From: Azadirachta indica
Taxonomy: Eukaryota; Streptophyta; Magnoliopsida; Sapindales; Meliaceae
Direction: 5' to 3'
Assembly (NCBI GenBank): GCA_022749755.1
Contig: CM040448.1
Location: 14,506,481 to 14,570,480 of the forward strand
DNA: 64,000 nucleotides
Each line of letters opens with the position of its first letter. Position 1 is the stretch's first letter. The position numbers and the translations under genes were made by a program. Below are positions 28,427 to 40,500 of the stretch, one piece after another. The notes below the pieces were generated by a model. That model was not told the origin of the DNA. It did no database searches and worked only from the letters and a program-made list of their open reading frames with translations.

Positions 28427-29154
28427 AACGGCCAAATTGGTGGTAATAAATTCAAAATAATTTCAATTTAATCCTTATTCTTTTCAATAATTCATATTTT
28501 AGTTAAACATTTGACATTGTATTAGAAAAATTCCTAATATTTTATGTTCCCTCAATTTAGTCTCTACCTATTTAGACAATCCACGTTATTTTATCTTTTG
28601 ATTAAACTTTTATTAATCCACTTCCATAAAATCTATTGAATTAAAAAAGAAAAGGACTCTTGTGTCCCAATATATTTGTCAATTCAATAATTTTTTTTAT
28701 AAAAAATGATTATTAATAATTAAAAGAAGAAAAAAAGTAATAATCTTAAATTTTTTAATATGTTACATAATTTTACTTTCTTGTCATTGTTAACTTGAAT
28801 TTGTTGTTGTATATATTTTTCAAGTAGTTACATTAATAGATTCTATAAAATTACTTCATTAATATTCTCCAATCTAAGGGATTTGATGTAAATTGGTTTT
28901 AAAGATTAAAATAAAATAAAAATAAAAGTTCAAAGGTTTTTTGTGATACAGTACAAACTTTTCGAGTAAATTATAAATGTTGAATATATAGGTAGCAGAG
29001 TGAAATTATACCAAAATGCGGCGGCTGGTGCTTGGTGAAGAAACGGAATGGGGCTGTTCTGTATTCCTACTGGCAACGAAGTCACGTGGGAGAGAGATTA
29101 ACAGCGTTAGATTAACGGAATTGATACCCAAACAATTACTCCAAATACTCGTGT

Positions 29155-29420
29155 ACTCAAAAGAAAAAAAAAACCTATTCATTAATTTACTTTACCAACC
29201 CATCAAATTGCCTATCGTACCATCTAAATAGATCTCTCTCTCTATTTTTTTTTTCTTTTTTATCATACGCTAAAGAAATTAAAAAATCAAAATACTCGCT
29301 TACTCAAAAGAAAAAAAAAAAACTCATTTATTTTACAAGCCCATCCGATTGCCTATCATATGTTCTAAATAGATCTCTCTTTTTTCATTTTCTATCATAC
29401 GCTAAAGAATTTAAAAAATT
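29155..29420 (+). repeat. Tandem repeat upstream of P4
   Basis: Counterpart of 16440-16735: two units sharing ATTGCCTATC and AAATAGATCTCTCT. The open frame at 29016-29231 across its edge is not credible as a gene. Confidence 0.6.
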
Positions 29421-29883
29421 CTACTGTTTCAAGGGATTAATTCTCATGATCTAAAACATGATAAAAACTCTGTCCATTAATTAAAATGTCTAGCAATAAA
29501 GAAGGTTTGGATTTATATCATTGTATATTACACAATAATTAAAAAAAAAAATTTGGTGTTTATACTGTAATATAAATATTTGCTAAAACATGGGTGCGGA
29601 GAGTACTTTTAACGGGGATAAAAATTAAAATCAGAAGAGTAATTAATTAAAAAAGGTTAAATAATAAACAATTTACCGCCTGTTTTGTTAACGATACGTT
29701 CATGGACGCAGATGCACATCATCAAAGCACCGAGCCGTCGATTAAAGTTCAGGACTCCGATTTCTTCATTTTACCACGAATCCATCTGTGAACAGGCACA
29801 CCGGAGCTGTAAGCCCGTTGTTCAAAGTTTGGGACAGATTCTCTCTTTTTTCACGACGTTCTTTTCCTCTCTGGACTAACACA

Positions 29884-30382
29884 ATGAGCCATCTCAGCAT
29901 TCTTCCCCACCACCGCCTATCGCCGCCGCTGCTGGTCTTGCCCCGGCCATTTACCGCGACTCTTCGTCTACGTCCAACTTCGTCTGCGGCCATTAATCAG
30001 ACAAATTTCGCCTATCGCCGCCCACCACCATCACCACCACCACTCCAACAGCAACCCCGAACTCCCATTCGTTCCCCGAGAACACGCTAACGGCAACAAC
30101 GAACAAACTGGAAGTGAACCTTTTGAGAAAGGGGAGTCTAACTCTCAGGAGGTCGACAACACACTAATGGCGGCTTTGGCTGGTTGGACTGTGGAAAAAT
30201 GGAAGTTTACCTTGCCTTTAGCACTTGGCCTGTGTGCACTGGCATTGGCTCATTTGCCGCAGCTGTTGCAGTTTGCGACCGAAAATGCACAGGGTTTTAC
30301 TCTTGTTGGGGGGATGCTGACTGCTTTGTACCATTTCATTGAGACAGGTCGTAAGCTGAACGCCAAGAAGGTGAAGAAGTAG
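29884..30382 (+). pseudogene. Small membrane protein P4, frame-shifted copy of P2
   Basis: Nearly identical to P2 at DNA level. A small replacement after the ...LRPTS codons (near 29980-29992; 22 bases where P2 has 24) shifts the frame by two bases. The N-terminal frame then becomes Pro-rich and stops near 30090. The C-terminal core remains open from the ATG at 30167 to 30382 (71 codons, MAALAGWTVEKWKF...KKVKK). Either this is a pseudogene or only the membrane core without its targeting region is made. Confidence 0.65.
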
Positions 30383-31024
30383 CAGTAGCCCGAGACCGAC
30401 ACCAGCGGAGACTTTGAGCGAAGAAAATGGGACTTTGATTTTTTACTTTTTAATAAAACAGAGACTTGTTTTATTTTAGGGTTTCCATTCTTTCATTTGT
30501 GGCTTTCTGTTTGTTGTATTTGTGTTGAAAGACTTTAATCGATGATCGAATAAATGTAAGATTGATATGATGATGGTTTTTCAATTTTCTGTTATTATAT
30601 ATTTTAATATTCTCTTGATTCGTGGGTACTTTTAATTGGATATCTGTTTCTATGCTTTCTCCTTCACCTTAATGTTTATTCCTTCATGGTAAGAGATTAG
30701 TGTTTGCCAAATGATACAGGGTTAAATTAGTGATTGTTGTAACAATGACTGACAATTCTCTTGGTGCTAGAGACCCAGTCCATTGATGGGGCAGCGTATT
30801 TAAAATTAGGTTTTTACTCTTTAGTCAATTGCTTGTGATTAAAATAATCTTTCCCAACAATTATGTAATTTAACCTATCATAATCTCAAACTTTTGAAAC
30901 AGCACTGGTTGACCTGTGAACTTAGTTTGGTTGCTTATGTTGGGTTTTCTGTTTTTTGATTTTGAAATCTGAATCATTTGATTTTGTTTCTATTCATATT
31001 TTTTCTGGTGTTAATATGAAGATT

Positions 31025-31945
31025 AGATTGGCTTAGAAGATGACACAAAGCAGGTAATTCAATTCCTTTCTCTGTTGGGTTCTGTTTGGTTATTTGTGCT
31101 TTTAGAAACGCTATAAATTGAAATTGATGTGGTGTTTTAGATGATAGATAAATCAATTAGAATTGGAAGAATGCTGATTTGCTTAAAGGACTGGGATGGT
31201 TGTTTTGAGACGGAGATTTGAGGGAATTGTGGAAGGAAGTCGATTCTCAGTTCAGGTATGCTCTGTTCTCTTTTAATCAAGTCACCTTTTTTGTTTAGGT
31301 ACCAACTTCTTGATCCGTTTAGGCCTCTCGTTTCATAATTTATGTATGGCTTCTCGTGTTTTTGTGATCCTCCAAGAAACATCTTCTTGCCAAGTGGTTA
31401 ACACAACCCACCAGTTTCATTGGTGCTGAAATTGTGGACGGTTGCATAACAATTGTGAGCTATTTCTTTTGCTAGATGCTTTAACTATTTCTTTCTATAC
31501 TATGAATGTATGCATGAAGTTTTATTATAGATCTGTGAACTGAATCATAGTTATATTTGTTCTTCTAATCTTGTCTTAATATTTGTGCGTGAAATTGATG
31601 TTATTGCCGGAGGGCTTGGAAAAAAGGATCACAAAGAAGGGTGACATTTGACGATCTAATAGCTTGGCCTTGATAGGAAGTAAGTATATCATTATGAACC
31701 GATGTGAATGTGAGAATTTACCATCTTGATAGACATTACTAGCATGCTTTTTGTTGCCCTTACGTGATAATGCTTACATTGGCAATTACTTCATTTAACT
31801 TCACGAGATCTGTAACTTTTTTCCTTGTGCTTCTGATTTTGCATCTTGTATGACATGAATTTTGGTCATTCCATATCTGTGTAAATGGATTGTGGTGTTC
31901 TTTCTAGCCGATGATCCTTACCATCAGATGGATGCACAGGGAGAT
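31025..31945 (+). pseudogene. FtsH-like AAA protease exon fragments (copy B, first)
   Basis: Counterpart of 18340-19270 with the same interrupted pieces (Walker B remnant near 31590-31660). No continuous frame. Confidence 0.5.
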
Positions 31946-31994
31946 GTGTATTGATTTTCTCTTTGATATGATACCGTTCCTTTTTCTTTTTCTC

Positions 31995-33390
31995 CCTTTA
32001 AATCTACTCTGCTTAGGCTTCTAATTTCTTTGCAAACATTTTCTATGCAAGTGTGCTGCGTTGATATTTTTCTTTTGGTTCTGATTTCATCTCCTTGGTT
32101 AATTTTCAGGAACCAGTGGCTCTTGGTTTAATCACAACACTTAGAGGATTTTCGGTACTTCAGTTCAAGCAGTTCTTCTTCTGCTTCTTTACAGTTGGGT
32201 AGTGTAACAGAACATTTTTCATGATCTTTTTCTGAATTCTGTGCTTGCTTCTTGTTGACATTTAACAATTCCCAAGAGTATGGAGAGTATGCAACCTAGC
32301 AAAGCTGCAGGGACTGAAATGTGTCCGCTGGTTCCGTGTAAGAATCAAAGAATTTGCTTTTAACACTTAATAATCATGAAGTATTGTAATAGATTTTTTG
32401 TTTTTCCATAACTAATACATTACTTTAATTACAAGTCCCTGCGTATTAATGAAGGATTGAATTTACAAGCTCTTAATGCAAATTGATTTGCGTTGATGTG
32501 AGCTATGTCTACCTACACATTGTCTATAGTTTCTGTAAGATAAATGTACCCGAGTAAAAGTATCAATTTTCTGGATTTTGTTTTGCTTACTGTTTCTACC
32601 TGCTTCCAGCTAATTGAGTACTAAATTATTTTAACAAGCTTAATTATCCATCTCAGAAATGAATAAACTGGCTTCATATTTTACAATTTTATTGCTGTTA
32701 CTTGTTGTACAAGAAATCAATGCATGCAATGCTGAACTTGTGCAGGTTTTGGTCGGATTAGTTGGTTTTGAGAATAGCAATCACCAGGATGATGTTGATG
32801 TAGTAGCAGCCAATGATCCTTTTATCGATGCCAAATACATGGCAAAAATGTGCAATTAGTTGCTTTTTCTTGTAGTTTTTCTGTATATCTCTTTGGTGAT
32901 GGAAACCTACTTGCTAATTTTTAATTCACTAAATTATTGTGTTTATAGTTAAGTCTTGTCTCAATGTACGGTTTTGTTTGAGTGATTTTCTTGCCAGGCG
33001 ACTGATTACTTGTGTCTACTAGTGTGATACTTATCATGTTAACTCATCCTTGTGGTCGTTCAAGTTCTTCCACTATAAGCGAATGGTTGTAATTCTCTGT
33101 TTCTCTCTTTACGTGTTTAAGTACGATTCTGATCACAATGTTTTTAAAGGAACTCTCAAGCTGTGGATGATTCCACCTTGAAAATAAACAACAAAAGGTA
33201 TGTCCTTGGCAATGAAATGGCATCGTATATACCGTCATGGTTTTGTTGCAAACATAAGGGACTAATTCTACTTTCAAACTAACACTTAATTAATTATCTC
33301 GATTTCGGGATCCAGCTGAGATCCCTGGGCTGGTTATTTTGTTGAATCTTCTGGAGTTTCCGGGACAAGGTCTCAGCTTACATGAAGGAT
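31995..33390 (+). pseudogene. GAPCp exon fragments (copy B)
   Basis: Counterpart of 19310-20965. Recognisable pieces are exon 2 (about 32110-32200), exon 3 (about 32280-32338), exon 5 (about 32745-32840), exon 6 (about 33115-33200) and exon 7 (about 33305-33385). The intron 3-4 region and small exon 4 are lost in a deletion near 32390. Exons 8-13 are absent, so there is no catalytic domain. Confidence 0.8.
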
Positions 33391-34073
33391 TGATCTTCAT
33401 TTATGTATGGCTTTTGCGGCTTCTATTGTTTCTTTGCTCCTCCAAGAAACATCTTCTTGCCAAGGGGTTAACATAACCCAGTAGTTTCATTGGTGCTGAA
33501 ATTGATTATTAACTTCTGTACAGTTGCATAGCACAAAATTTCTTGCTCTAGATGCTATCACCTTTTCTTTCTGTACTATGAATGTATTCATGCAGTTTTG
33601 TTGTAGCTTCGCAAACTGAATCATAGTTTTATATATATGTATCTTCTATAGGTACCTGCTTTTAGATTTGTGCATGAAATTGATGCCATTGCTGGAAGGC
33701 ATGCGAGAAATGATCCACGAAGTAGGGCGACATTCGAGCTTCTAGTGCTGAGCTTGATGGCAAGTAGGTCTATCCTTATGAACTGATGTGGATGTGAGAA
33801 TTATGAGCTTGATAGACATTTCTAGCATGCTTTCTTTGTTATCCTTATATGATTATGCTTGTCTTGGTACTTATTTGAACTTCACGAGATCTATGATTTT
33901 TTTTTTCCTAGTGCTCTTGATTTTGCATTGCCTGGGAAGTGAATTTTTGGGTTTTAACATTCATGCAAATGGATTCTAGTGTTATCGCTAGTTGATGATT
34001 CTTACCATCACATCAATACACACAGAAATGTTCTTTTAGAGAAAGAGGTTTTTTATATTATATTTATGATATA
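33391..34073 (+). pseudogene. FtsH-like AAA protease exon fragment (copy B, second)
   Basis: The best-preserved of the five. About 33668-33768 reads FVHEIDAIAGRHARNDP then RATFELL in one frame. In an active AAA protein the Walker B acid pair would be DE; here it is HE, so even this exon would be impaired. Similarity to FtsH12 is from memory. Flanking pieces carry stops. Confidence 0.55.
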
Positions 34074-34079
34074 TATAGT

Positions 34080-34800
34080 TTAAATCTACTGTTTTTTGGC
34101 TTTTATAGAATTTTGTTTATGTGATCCTGTTTACAGCCAAACAAAGTTTGTTATATTTAGTAAGAATTAGAGTAACTGTGTTGAGAGTTTATTTCTGAAT
34201 TCTAATTTTATCTCTTTGATTAATTTCGGGGGCCATTAATCGTCAGTTTGTTTTATTGGCAACACTTTGAAGCATTTTTGGTATTTCAGTTCCAAGCAGT
34301 TCTTTTTGTTCTTAATTTACGGTTGAGTAACATAAACAGTTGAGATCCATATATGGTTTGATTATGTTGTATGTATGGAGTTGATTATATATGGAGTTAA
34401 TTCCAGGCAAGTTTTCAGGACAAGGCTGATTCAGCTCATATGAAGGTAGACCGTAGGTGGTCGGTTGTTAATAAGTTTGTGGTACTATGTATATTTATCA
34501 GCTCGCAGTCTGTTTGTTAACTAAGTTTGTTTTGGTACAATTTAATTTTATCAGGTAGCTCCCTATCTGTTCAATTATCTCCATAAATCTGCAGGAGGCC
34601 TCAACTTGAGCTTTAATTGCTACTTCTCAGGATGGTACGTGCGTGCTAAAAAAATGGTAATTATTAATTAATTAATTAATTAATATCAGCTTCAATCACC
34701 TGATGCACCAAACCAAGTACACATGATCATGAACAATATAATATTGGTTCTAATTAATGCAACTGTACACGTGCGTACCTCTTGCTCCTCTTGCCATGGT
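34080..34800 (+). pseudogene. GAPCp exon fragments, third set
   Basis: Follows copy B directly. Parts of GAPCp intron 1 and exon 2 (about 34100-34330), exon 7 (about 34355-34445) and exon 8 (about 34630-34790, with GCAACTGTAC where the active-site codons should be) are recognisable. The exon 8 part is split by a TTAA repeat (34660-34684). Heavily decayed. Confidence 0.65.
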
Positions 34801-35083
34801 TTGATAATTAATTTTTAATATTTGAAAAAATCGAACTCTAGTGATAATTACATATATCAAGAGGTCAGTTAATAACTAATAATTGTTGATGTATAATTAA
34901 TTAATATTAATTTAAGAATGGGATACATGCATGGATGCAGAAGAAATGATGGAGCTGGGCTGGAGAAAGTGAACGGAGGCCTAGGTACGGTAATCAAGTA
35001 CGTGTGTGCTCATCTCCAACTCCAAGAGATCGATGCGGAATAATTCTTAATCATTCAGGGGACTATATTATATATATATAATG

Positions 35084-35134
35084 TAATATAATATAATATA
35101 ATATAATATAATATAATATAATATAATATAATAT
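35084..35134. repeat. (TAATA)n microsatellite
   Basis: About ten near-perfect 5-bp units in a row. Confidence 0.85.
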
Positions 35135-35636
35135 ATGCATGCAATATTATATATTTACACTCACAGCTGTACATGCTCAAGTTTGCATTAATTAATTAAT
35201 TAATTGGTGATCAAGCAACGTTATGCAATATTATTTTGCTATAAAACAATTAATCTAATTTTGATTTCATGTGTACTGCAATAAAATTGATCAATTAGCA
35301 ATAGCATATCTATATGCAGTTTTATGATAATTATCTTAATTTCTAAATTCTGCACGTATTTCGCTTGTATCTTACTCATAGTTTTAAAAAATTCGGCGAA
35401 TTGACTTGGTTATATGTGTGGTTCTATATTCTTCCCAAGTAGTGTTTCAATATAATTAAATAAGATTAATTAAGAATTAAATGTAAAAATCATGTCTCAT
35501 ATTCATTCACTTACACGTTACCCCTTCTTCAGCAAGCATATGTGTATATATATATATATATAAGAAGAGAAGAAAGAATCAGATCTCATGATTCACTTTA
35601 CATTCAACCCCTTCTTCATCAAGCTGGGGTCGCATG

Positions 35637-35661
35637 CTTGCCTTGCCTTGCCTTGCCTTGC
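35637..35661. repeat. (CCTTG)n microsatellite
   Basis: About five 5-bp units in a row. Confidence 0.85.
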
Positions 35662-36479
35662 TATATCTGACAAAACAATTCCTTCTACTTCTATACCACG
35701 CCTCCAAATTATTTCCTTGGGATCGTTACTTTTTCATTTTCATTTTCATTTTCAAGCTACAGGGAGCATATCATAGCGTCCTGGTAACTTAATGACTAAT
35801 TTTTAAGCTAATTTTGTTTTCATTACATGTTGTCAATTAATGACTCAGTCAGTCAGTCAGTCAAACGCATCTCCTAGGCCCTAGCTAGCTAATTGTTTCC
35901 TTTACTTCAACCCTTCCCACTATTTGTAATTCACGATTTTAGGCCTAATTAATTAAGTTCTTCCGCTTTAGTTAGTTGCTGTTATTATATGACAATTGGA
36001 ACAAATTAAAAATTAAATTAGAGAGTTGGTTTCTTTAACCAATGGAGAGCTAGCTCGAGTTGGTTTCATTTCTCATAAACAGGTTGCGTTATACACATAC
36101 ATATTATGTCATGATATATGATGTGATGTTTGCCTGTAAATTTTGTCCACCACAGAACATTTCGGATAGAACTTCACCGCAGGAACAATATACATGTGAT
36201 GGGACAGGATTACCAACATTAGTTGGCTTCCTCAGGAATAACATATATATATATATATATATATGCCACGTACTCACCAGAGAAACCATTTAGTGATATG
36301 TGCATATGTGATTCATAGTCTATTGTACGAAACTATGAACACTCTCACACAAAGTCAATGCATGACCGATGAATTACTATCTTACGTACGTAGATTCACT
36401 TAGTAGTATACAATAGATAGTAGAAACACTGATCACACTCCAGCATCAACTGAAGTACACTGTTTCATTTCATCGGACG

Positions 36480-36623
36480 AATTAACACTCATATATCCAT
36501 GTCACCCCACCAATCATATGTCGACAGACGTCAGCTTACACTAATTAAATTTCCAAGTATTTTTGGTTACTTCTGGCGCCAAAATAAAGAAAAAAGAAGG
36601 AAAAGAAATGATAAGATCAGTCG

Positions 36624-36656
<33 letters not shown>

Positions 36657-36836
36657 CTTTCATTTGATGCTGAGAAATTGACTGTAAATTGGAAATTGAC
36701 GACCAACAGTAGTATTCCCCCGCTTTTTCTGCTCTTCTTCTCTCTCTATATATTCTTTCCCCTGATCACCATTTCTTTCCCACAAAGCTCTCGTTAGTTA
36801 GTATTCATTGTCATTCATATCTTAATCTCTTGTCTT
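36480..36836 (+). promoter_or_regulatory. RDR1 core promoter and 5' UTR exon
   Basis: A TATA-like tract (36747-36754) precedes a TC-rich leader. The leader ends at a donor GTGAGT (36837). Upstream, GACGTC at 36527-36532 contains TGACGT on the minus strand, a TGA-type bZIP half-site linked to salicylate response. RDR1 genes are known to be salicylate-inducible, so the motif is plausible but unproven here. Confidence 0.5.
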
Positions 36837-37492
36837 GTGAGTACTCCTCATTCTTTTCTCTCTTTCATTCATTTGCCTTTTTTCTTATTTAATTTCGTTT
36901 TGCGTTGCTTGCTTACTTTGAAGATGTAATAGTTTCTTCACACGTTTGAATTTGATTGTTTTTGCGTTTTGATCATCTCGACTTTCAGGCAACATGAGTT
37001 TCTTCCCTTACTTCTTTTCATTGCAGCCTTTCCTCTATGCTCAGCAGAATTGGTCATACTTAATACAAAACTCTAGAATGCTTTTCATATTCTTGGTCTT
37101 TACAGGTTGTGTTTGCTAAATGTTCTTCGCTGTAATTAATTAATTAGCTCACTTGACGAGGTTTTAAGTATTCATCAGTAATTTACGATCACTTGTTTCT
37201 AAATTTTAAATGATGATACATAAATTTTTTTTTCTCTTTTCCACATTTCATTTTCTTCTTATTTATGAAAGAATTTTGTTTCTAGAATAGAGATGCAGGG
37301 CAACAAAAGGTCTCTAAATGCGCGTGTTTTCTATGAGTAAATAATATGATTATCAACTATTTACTAGTTTTTTATTGTGAGATAAATTAAAAAATATGAT
37401 TATCAACTATTTACTAGTTTTTTATTGTGAGATAAATTTATATGACTGCTGAGTTGCTAGTGTTAGTAACATCGTTGTTATACATGAAACAG
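36837..37492 (+). other. Putative 5' UTR intron of RDR1
   Basis: Bounded by GTGAGT at 36837 and ACATGAAACAG ending at 37492, with the start codon 26 bases beyond. Leader introns of this size are common in plant genes and often raise expression. It contains a 50-bp tandem duplication. Confidence 0.55.
37343..37438 (+). repeat. 50-bp tandem duplication in the RDR1 leader intron
   Basis: AATATGATTATCAACTATTT begins at 37343 and again at 37393, with the rest of the unit identical, so it is recent. Confidence 0.85.
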
Positions 37493-37518
37493 CCGTTGGT
37501 ATTAATTCTTTACGCGAA

Positions 37519-40500
37519 ATGGCTAAGACGATCAAGTTATTTGGATTTGCTTCAATGGAGTCTCCACAAGTCGTGAAAGAATTTCTGGAGGGTCATACGG
37601 GTGAAGGAACTGTTTCTGATGTACAAGTTGGCCAGGAACAAGGTTCAAGATCACATGCCATTGTTGAATTTGCTACCAATGCAGCAGCAGAACTCATCAA
37701 ATCCAAGGCTGCTGCTTCTCAACATTTGTGGTTTGGTAATTCTTATCTGAAAGCTTCAGATATGAACAGTGATGGTACTGAACCAAAGGGAAGCATCCAC
37801 AGGTTTGAAAATCCGAAGTTGAATTTTGGATGCCAGATCTCCAGAGAAAAGTTTTCTGTGCTCTGGTCACACGGAGATGCTTCTGTCAGATTATGCTCAG
37901 ATCTCAGAAAATTTGAGTTCTTCCTATCTTATGCTTCGGCTGATTACAAACTTGAGCTCTCTTATGAGAGCATTTGGCAGATTAAGCTACGTCAGCCTTG
38001 TGGTCAGTCTGTGAAGTATCTTGTCATTCAGGTTTGTTACTTGCTACAAATTAATGTGAAATTTTCTTTTTCAGCATCATCGATATGCAGCATTTTTTCT
38101 GTTCAATGAGTTAATTTCATTTCCTTGTCTTTCTGTTGCTAGTTATTTGGTGCTCCTCGGATTTACGAGAGAGTTATTCACTGGGTTCGGGAGGTCGATT
38201 TTACTCCATCATCTTGCATTGGACAATCTTCAGCTATATGTCTGGAACTTCCAAAAAAGGCTCGTGTTCCAAAAGCTCTCAAGGATTTCTTTTATTACGA
38301 AGAAATTCATGGAAACTTCACTCTACAAATAGGTTCTCCTTTCTCTTGCAATTCTAGTCTTGTTCCCATTATAAATCCTGCTCAAGGCATTGAGTTGCCA
38401 TTCAAAATCATGTTTAAAATCAATTCCCTGGTTCAGCACGGCTGCCTTCCAGGGCCAGCACTTGATGCCAAATTCTTTCACTTGGTGGATCCAAGTAAAA
38501 TGACAATGGCACACATAGAACATGCTTTGGAGAACTTGTTTCATCTAAGAGAATGCTGCTATGAGCCTGTAACCTGGCTGAGAAAGCAATGCAGAAAATA
38601 CTTCACTTCTGACCAATATTCTTCATCTCCCACTGTGGCTTTAGATGATGATGGGTTAGTCTATATAAACAAGGTTCTGGTAACCCCATCTAAAGTTTAT
38701 TTCTGCGGTCCGGAAATCAGTCTTTCCAACCGAGTGCTACGCAGTTTTCCTGATGAAATTGATAGTTTTCTTCGCGTTTCTTTTGTTGATGAGGACAAGG
38801 ATAAGTTGTACTCGACAGTTTTAGCTCCTCCGATATCTTCTACAGATGAAGAAAGGCGCACTGGAATTTATGAGAGGATACTGGCAACTCTAAGAAATGG
38901 CATAGTAATTGGAGATAAGAGGTTTGAAACACTTGGATTTTCGAATAGTCAACTGAAAGAAAATTCTTTGTGGATGTTTGCATCAAGACCTGGGCTTACA
39001 GCAGCTGATATCAGAGATAAGATGGGTGATTTTCGTGAGATTAGGAATGTTGCCAAGTATGCTGCCAGGCTTGGTCAATCTTTTGGCTCATCCAGGGAGG
39101 CATTGCATGTTGATAGCAGTGAAATCGAAGTCATTCCTGACATAGAGACCGAAAAGGATGGAATTACATATAATTTCTCGGATGGAATTGGAAAGATATC
39201 AGCTGAATTAGCTGAAATTGTTGCCGGAAGATGTGGCTTCACAAATTATACTCCATCTGCCTTCCAAATTCGATACCGTGGCTACAAAGGAGTTGTAGCA
39301 GTGGATCCAACTTCATCAACAAAATTATCACTGCGAAAAAGTATGTGCAAATACAAGTCCAACAGCACAAGTCTAGACATTCTGGGAAATAGCAAGTATC
39401 AGCCATGTTTTCTGAATCGCCAGCTGATCACCCTTTTGTCTACTCTTGGTGTTAGCGATAATGTTTTTGAAAGGAAGCAGAGAGACGTTGTTGCTCAATT
39501 AGACGCAATTTTAACAGATCCGGTAAAGGCGTATGAGTCACTGGAACTGATGTCTTCAAGGGAAAACACAAACGTTCTGAAAGAACTCCTTATGTGTGGT
39601 TATAAGCCAGATTCAGAACCGTTTCTGTCAATGATGCTACAGACATTTCGCGCATCAAATCTACTGGAGTTGCGAACCAGAGCAAGAATATTTGTTCAAA
39701 ATGGAAGAGCTATGATGGGATGTCTGGATGAGACAGGAACATTGGAATATGGCCAGGTATTTGTGCAATATTCTAGCAACAATCAATCAGGGCAACTTAA
39801 TATTATGCAGCGAAATGTGGTTGTTGCTAAGAATCCATGCCTACACCCTGGAGACATGCGTGTTTTAAGCGCTGTGGATGTGCCGGCTCTGCGCCACATG
39901 AAGGATTGTGTCATTTTCCCAGCAAAAGGAGAAAGGTAATCCTGTTTTTCAAGAAAGACTTTTATTTCATATTAGATCAATGTTGGAATGTTGTTCCCAT
40001 GTGCTTGTTCTGTTTTGATGTAATATAATTTCTTATGAGTAGACTGACGTTGGTTACTTTTTTAGGCCCCATACAAATGAATGTTCTGGAAGTGATCTGG
40101 ATGGAGACATCTACTTTGTCTGCTGGGATCTTGATCTTATTCCTCCTCTTCAGTTTCCACCCATGGATTATAGGCCAGCTCCAGAAAGAGTTTTGGATCG
40201 GGATGTGACAATTGAGGTATACCCAATATTATAGTCGTATGCTGAAAGTAGTTCAAACTTTGTAATCTGTTGTCACATTTTTCTTTACCTATTAAACATA
40301 TTTAATGCCATAATTTGCAGGATGTACAAGAATATTTTGTGGACTACATGGTCAATGACAGCTTAGGCATCATTTGCAATGCCCATGTAGTCCTTGCAGA
40401 TTCAGAACCTGACAAGGCAATGAGCACTCCATGTCTTGAGCTCTCGAAATTATCTTCCATTGCTGTAGACTTCTCCAAAACTGGTGTGGCCGCTGATATC

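Larger units (their letters stand above)
26896..34073 (+). repeat. Segmental duplication, copy B (~7.2 kb)
   Basis: Collinear with 14657-21635. It contains a 460-bp hAT-like insertion (27967-28426) and lacks about 240 bp of GAPCp intron-like sequence present in A. Identity is high over the P gene and its 3' flank and lower in the AT-rich upstream part. After the right edge near 34073 a further GAPCp fragment follows, whereas in copy A RDR1 sequence follows. The first 3 kb, apart from the insertion and tandem repeat, holds no gene. Confidence 0.8.
34801..36479. other. Intergenic, rich in simple repeats
   Basis: Contains TAATA repeats (35084-35134), CCTTG repeats (35637-35661), a CAGT repeat near 35845 and AT dinucleotides near 36242. 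No gene recognised. Open frames at 35588 and 36060 include repeat sequence and have no supporting features. Confidence 0.5.

Noticed and set aside
30167..30382. Calling P4 an intact short gene
   Set aside because: The core frame is open, but the full-length frame of its near-identical sister P2 is broken upstream, so pseudogene is the safer call.
35845..35862. CAGT repeats as a CRISPR-like or phased array
   Set aside because: Simple 4-bp microsatellite without spacers. CRISPR arrays are not expected in plant nuclear DNA and none was seen.
36242..36654. AT dinucleotide runs read as TATA boxes
   Set aside because: These are microsatellites (about 36242-36263 and 36630-36654); the tract at 36747 is better placed for RDR1.
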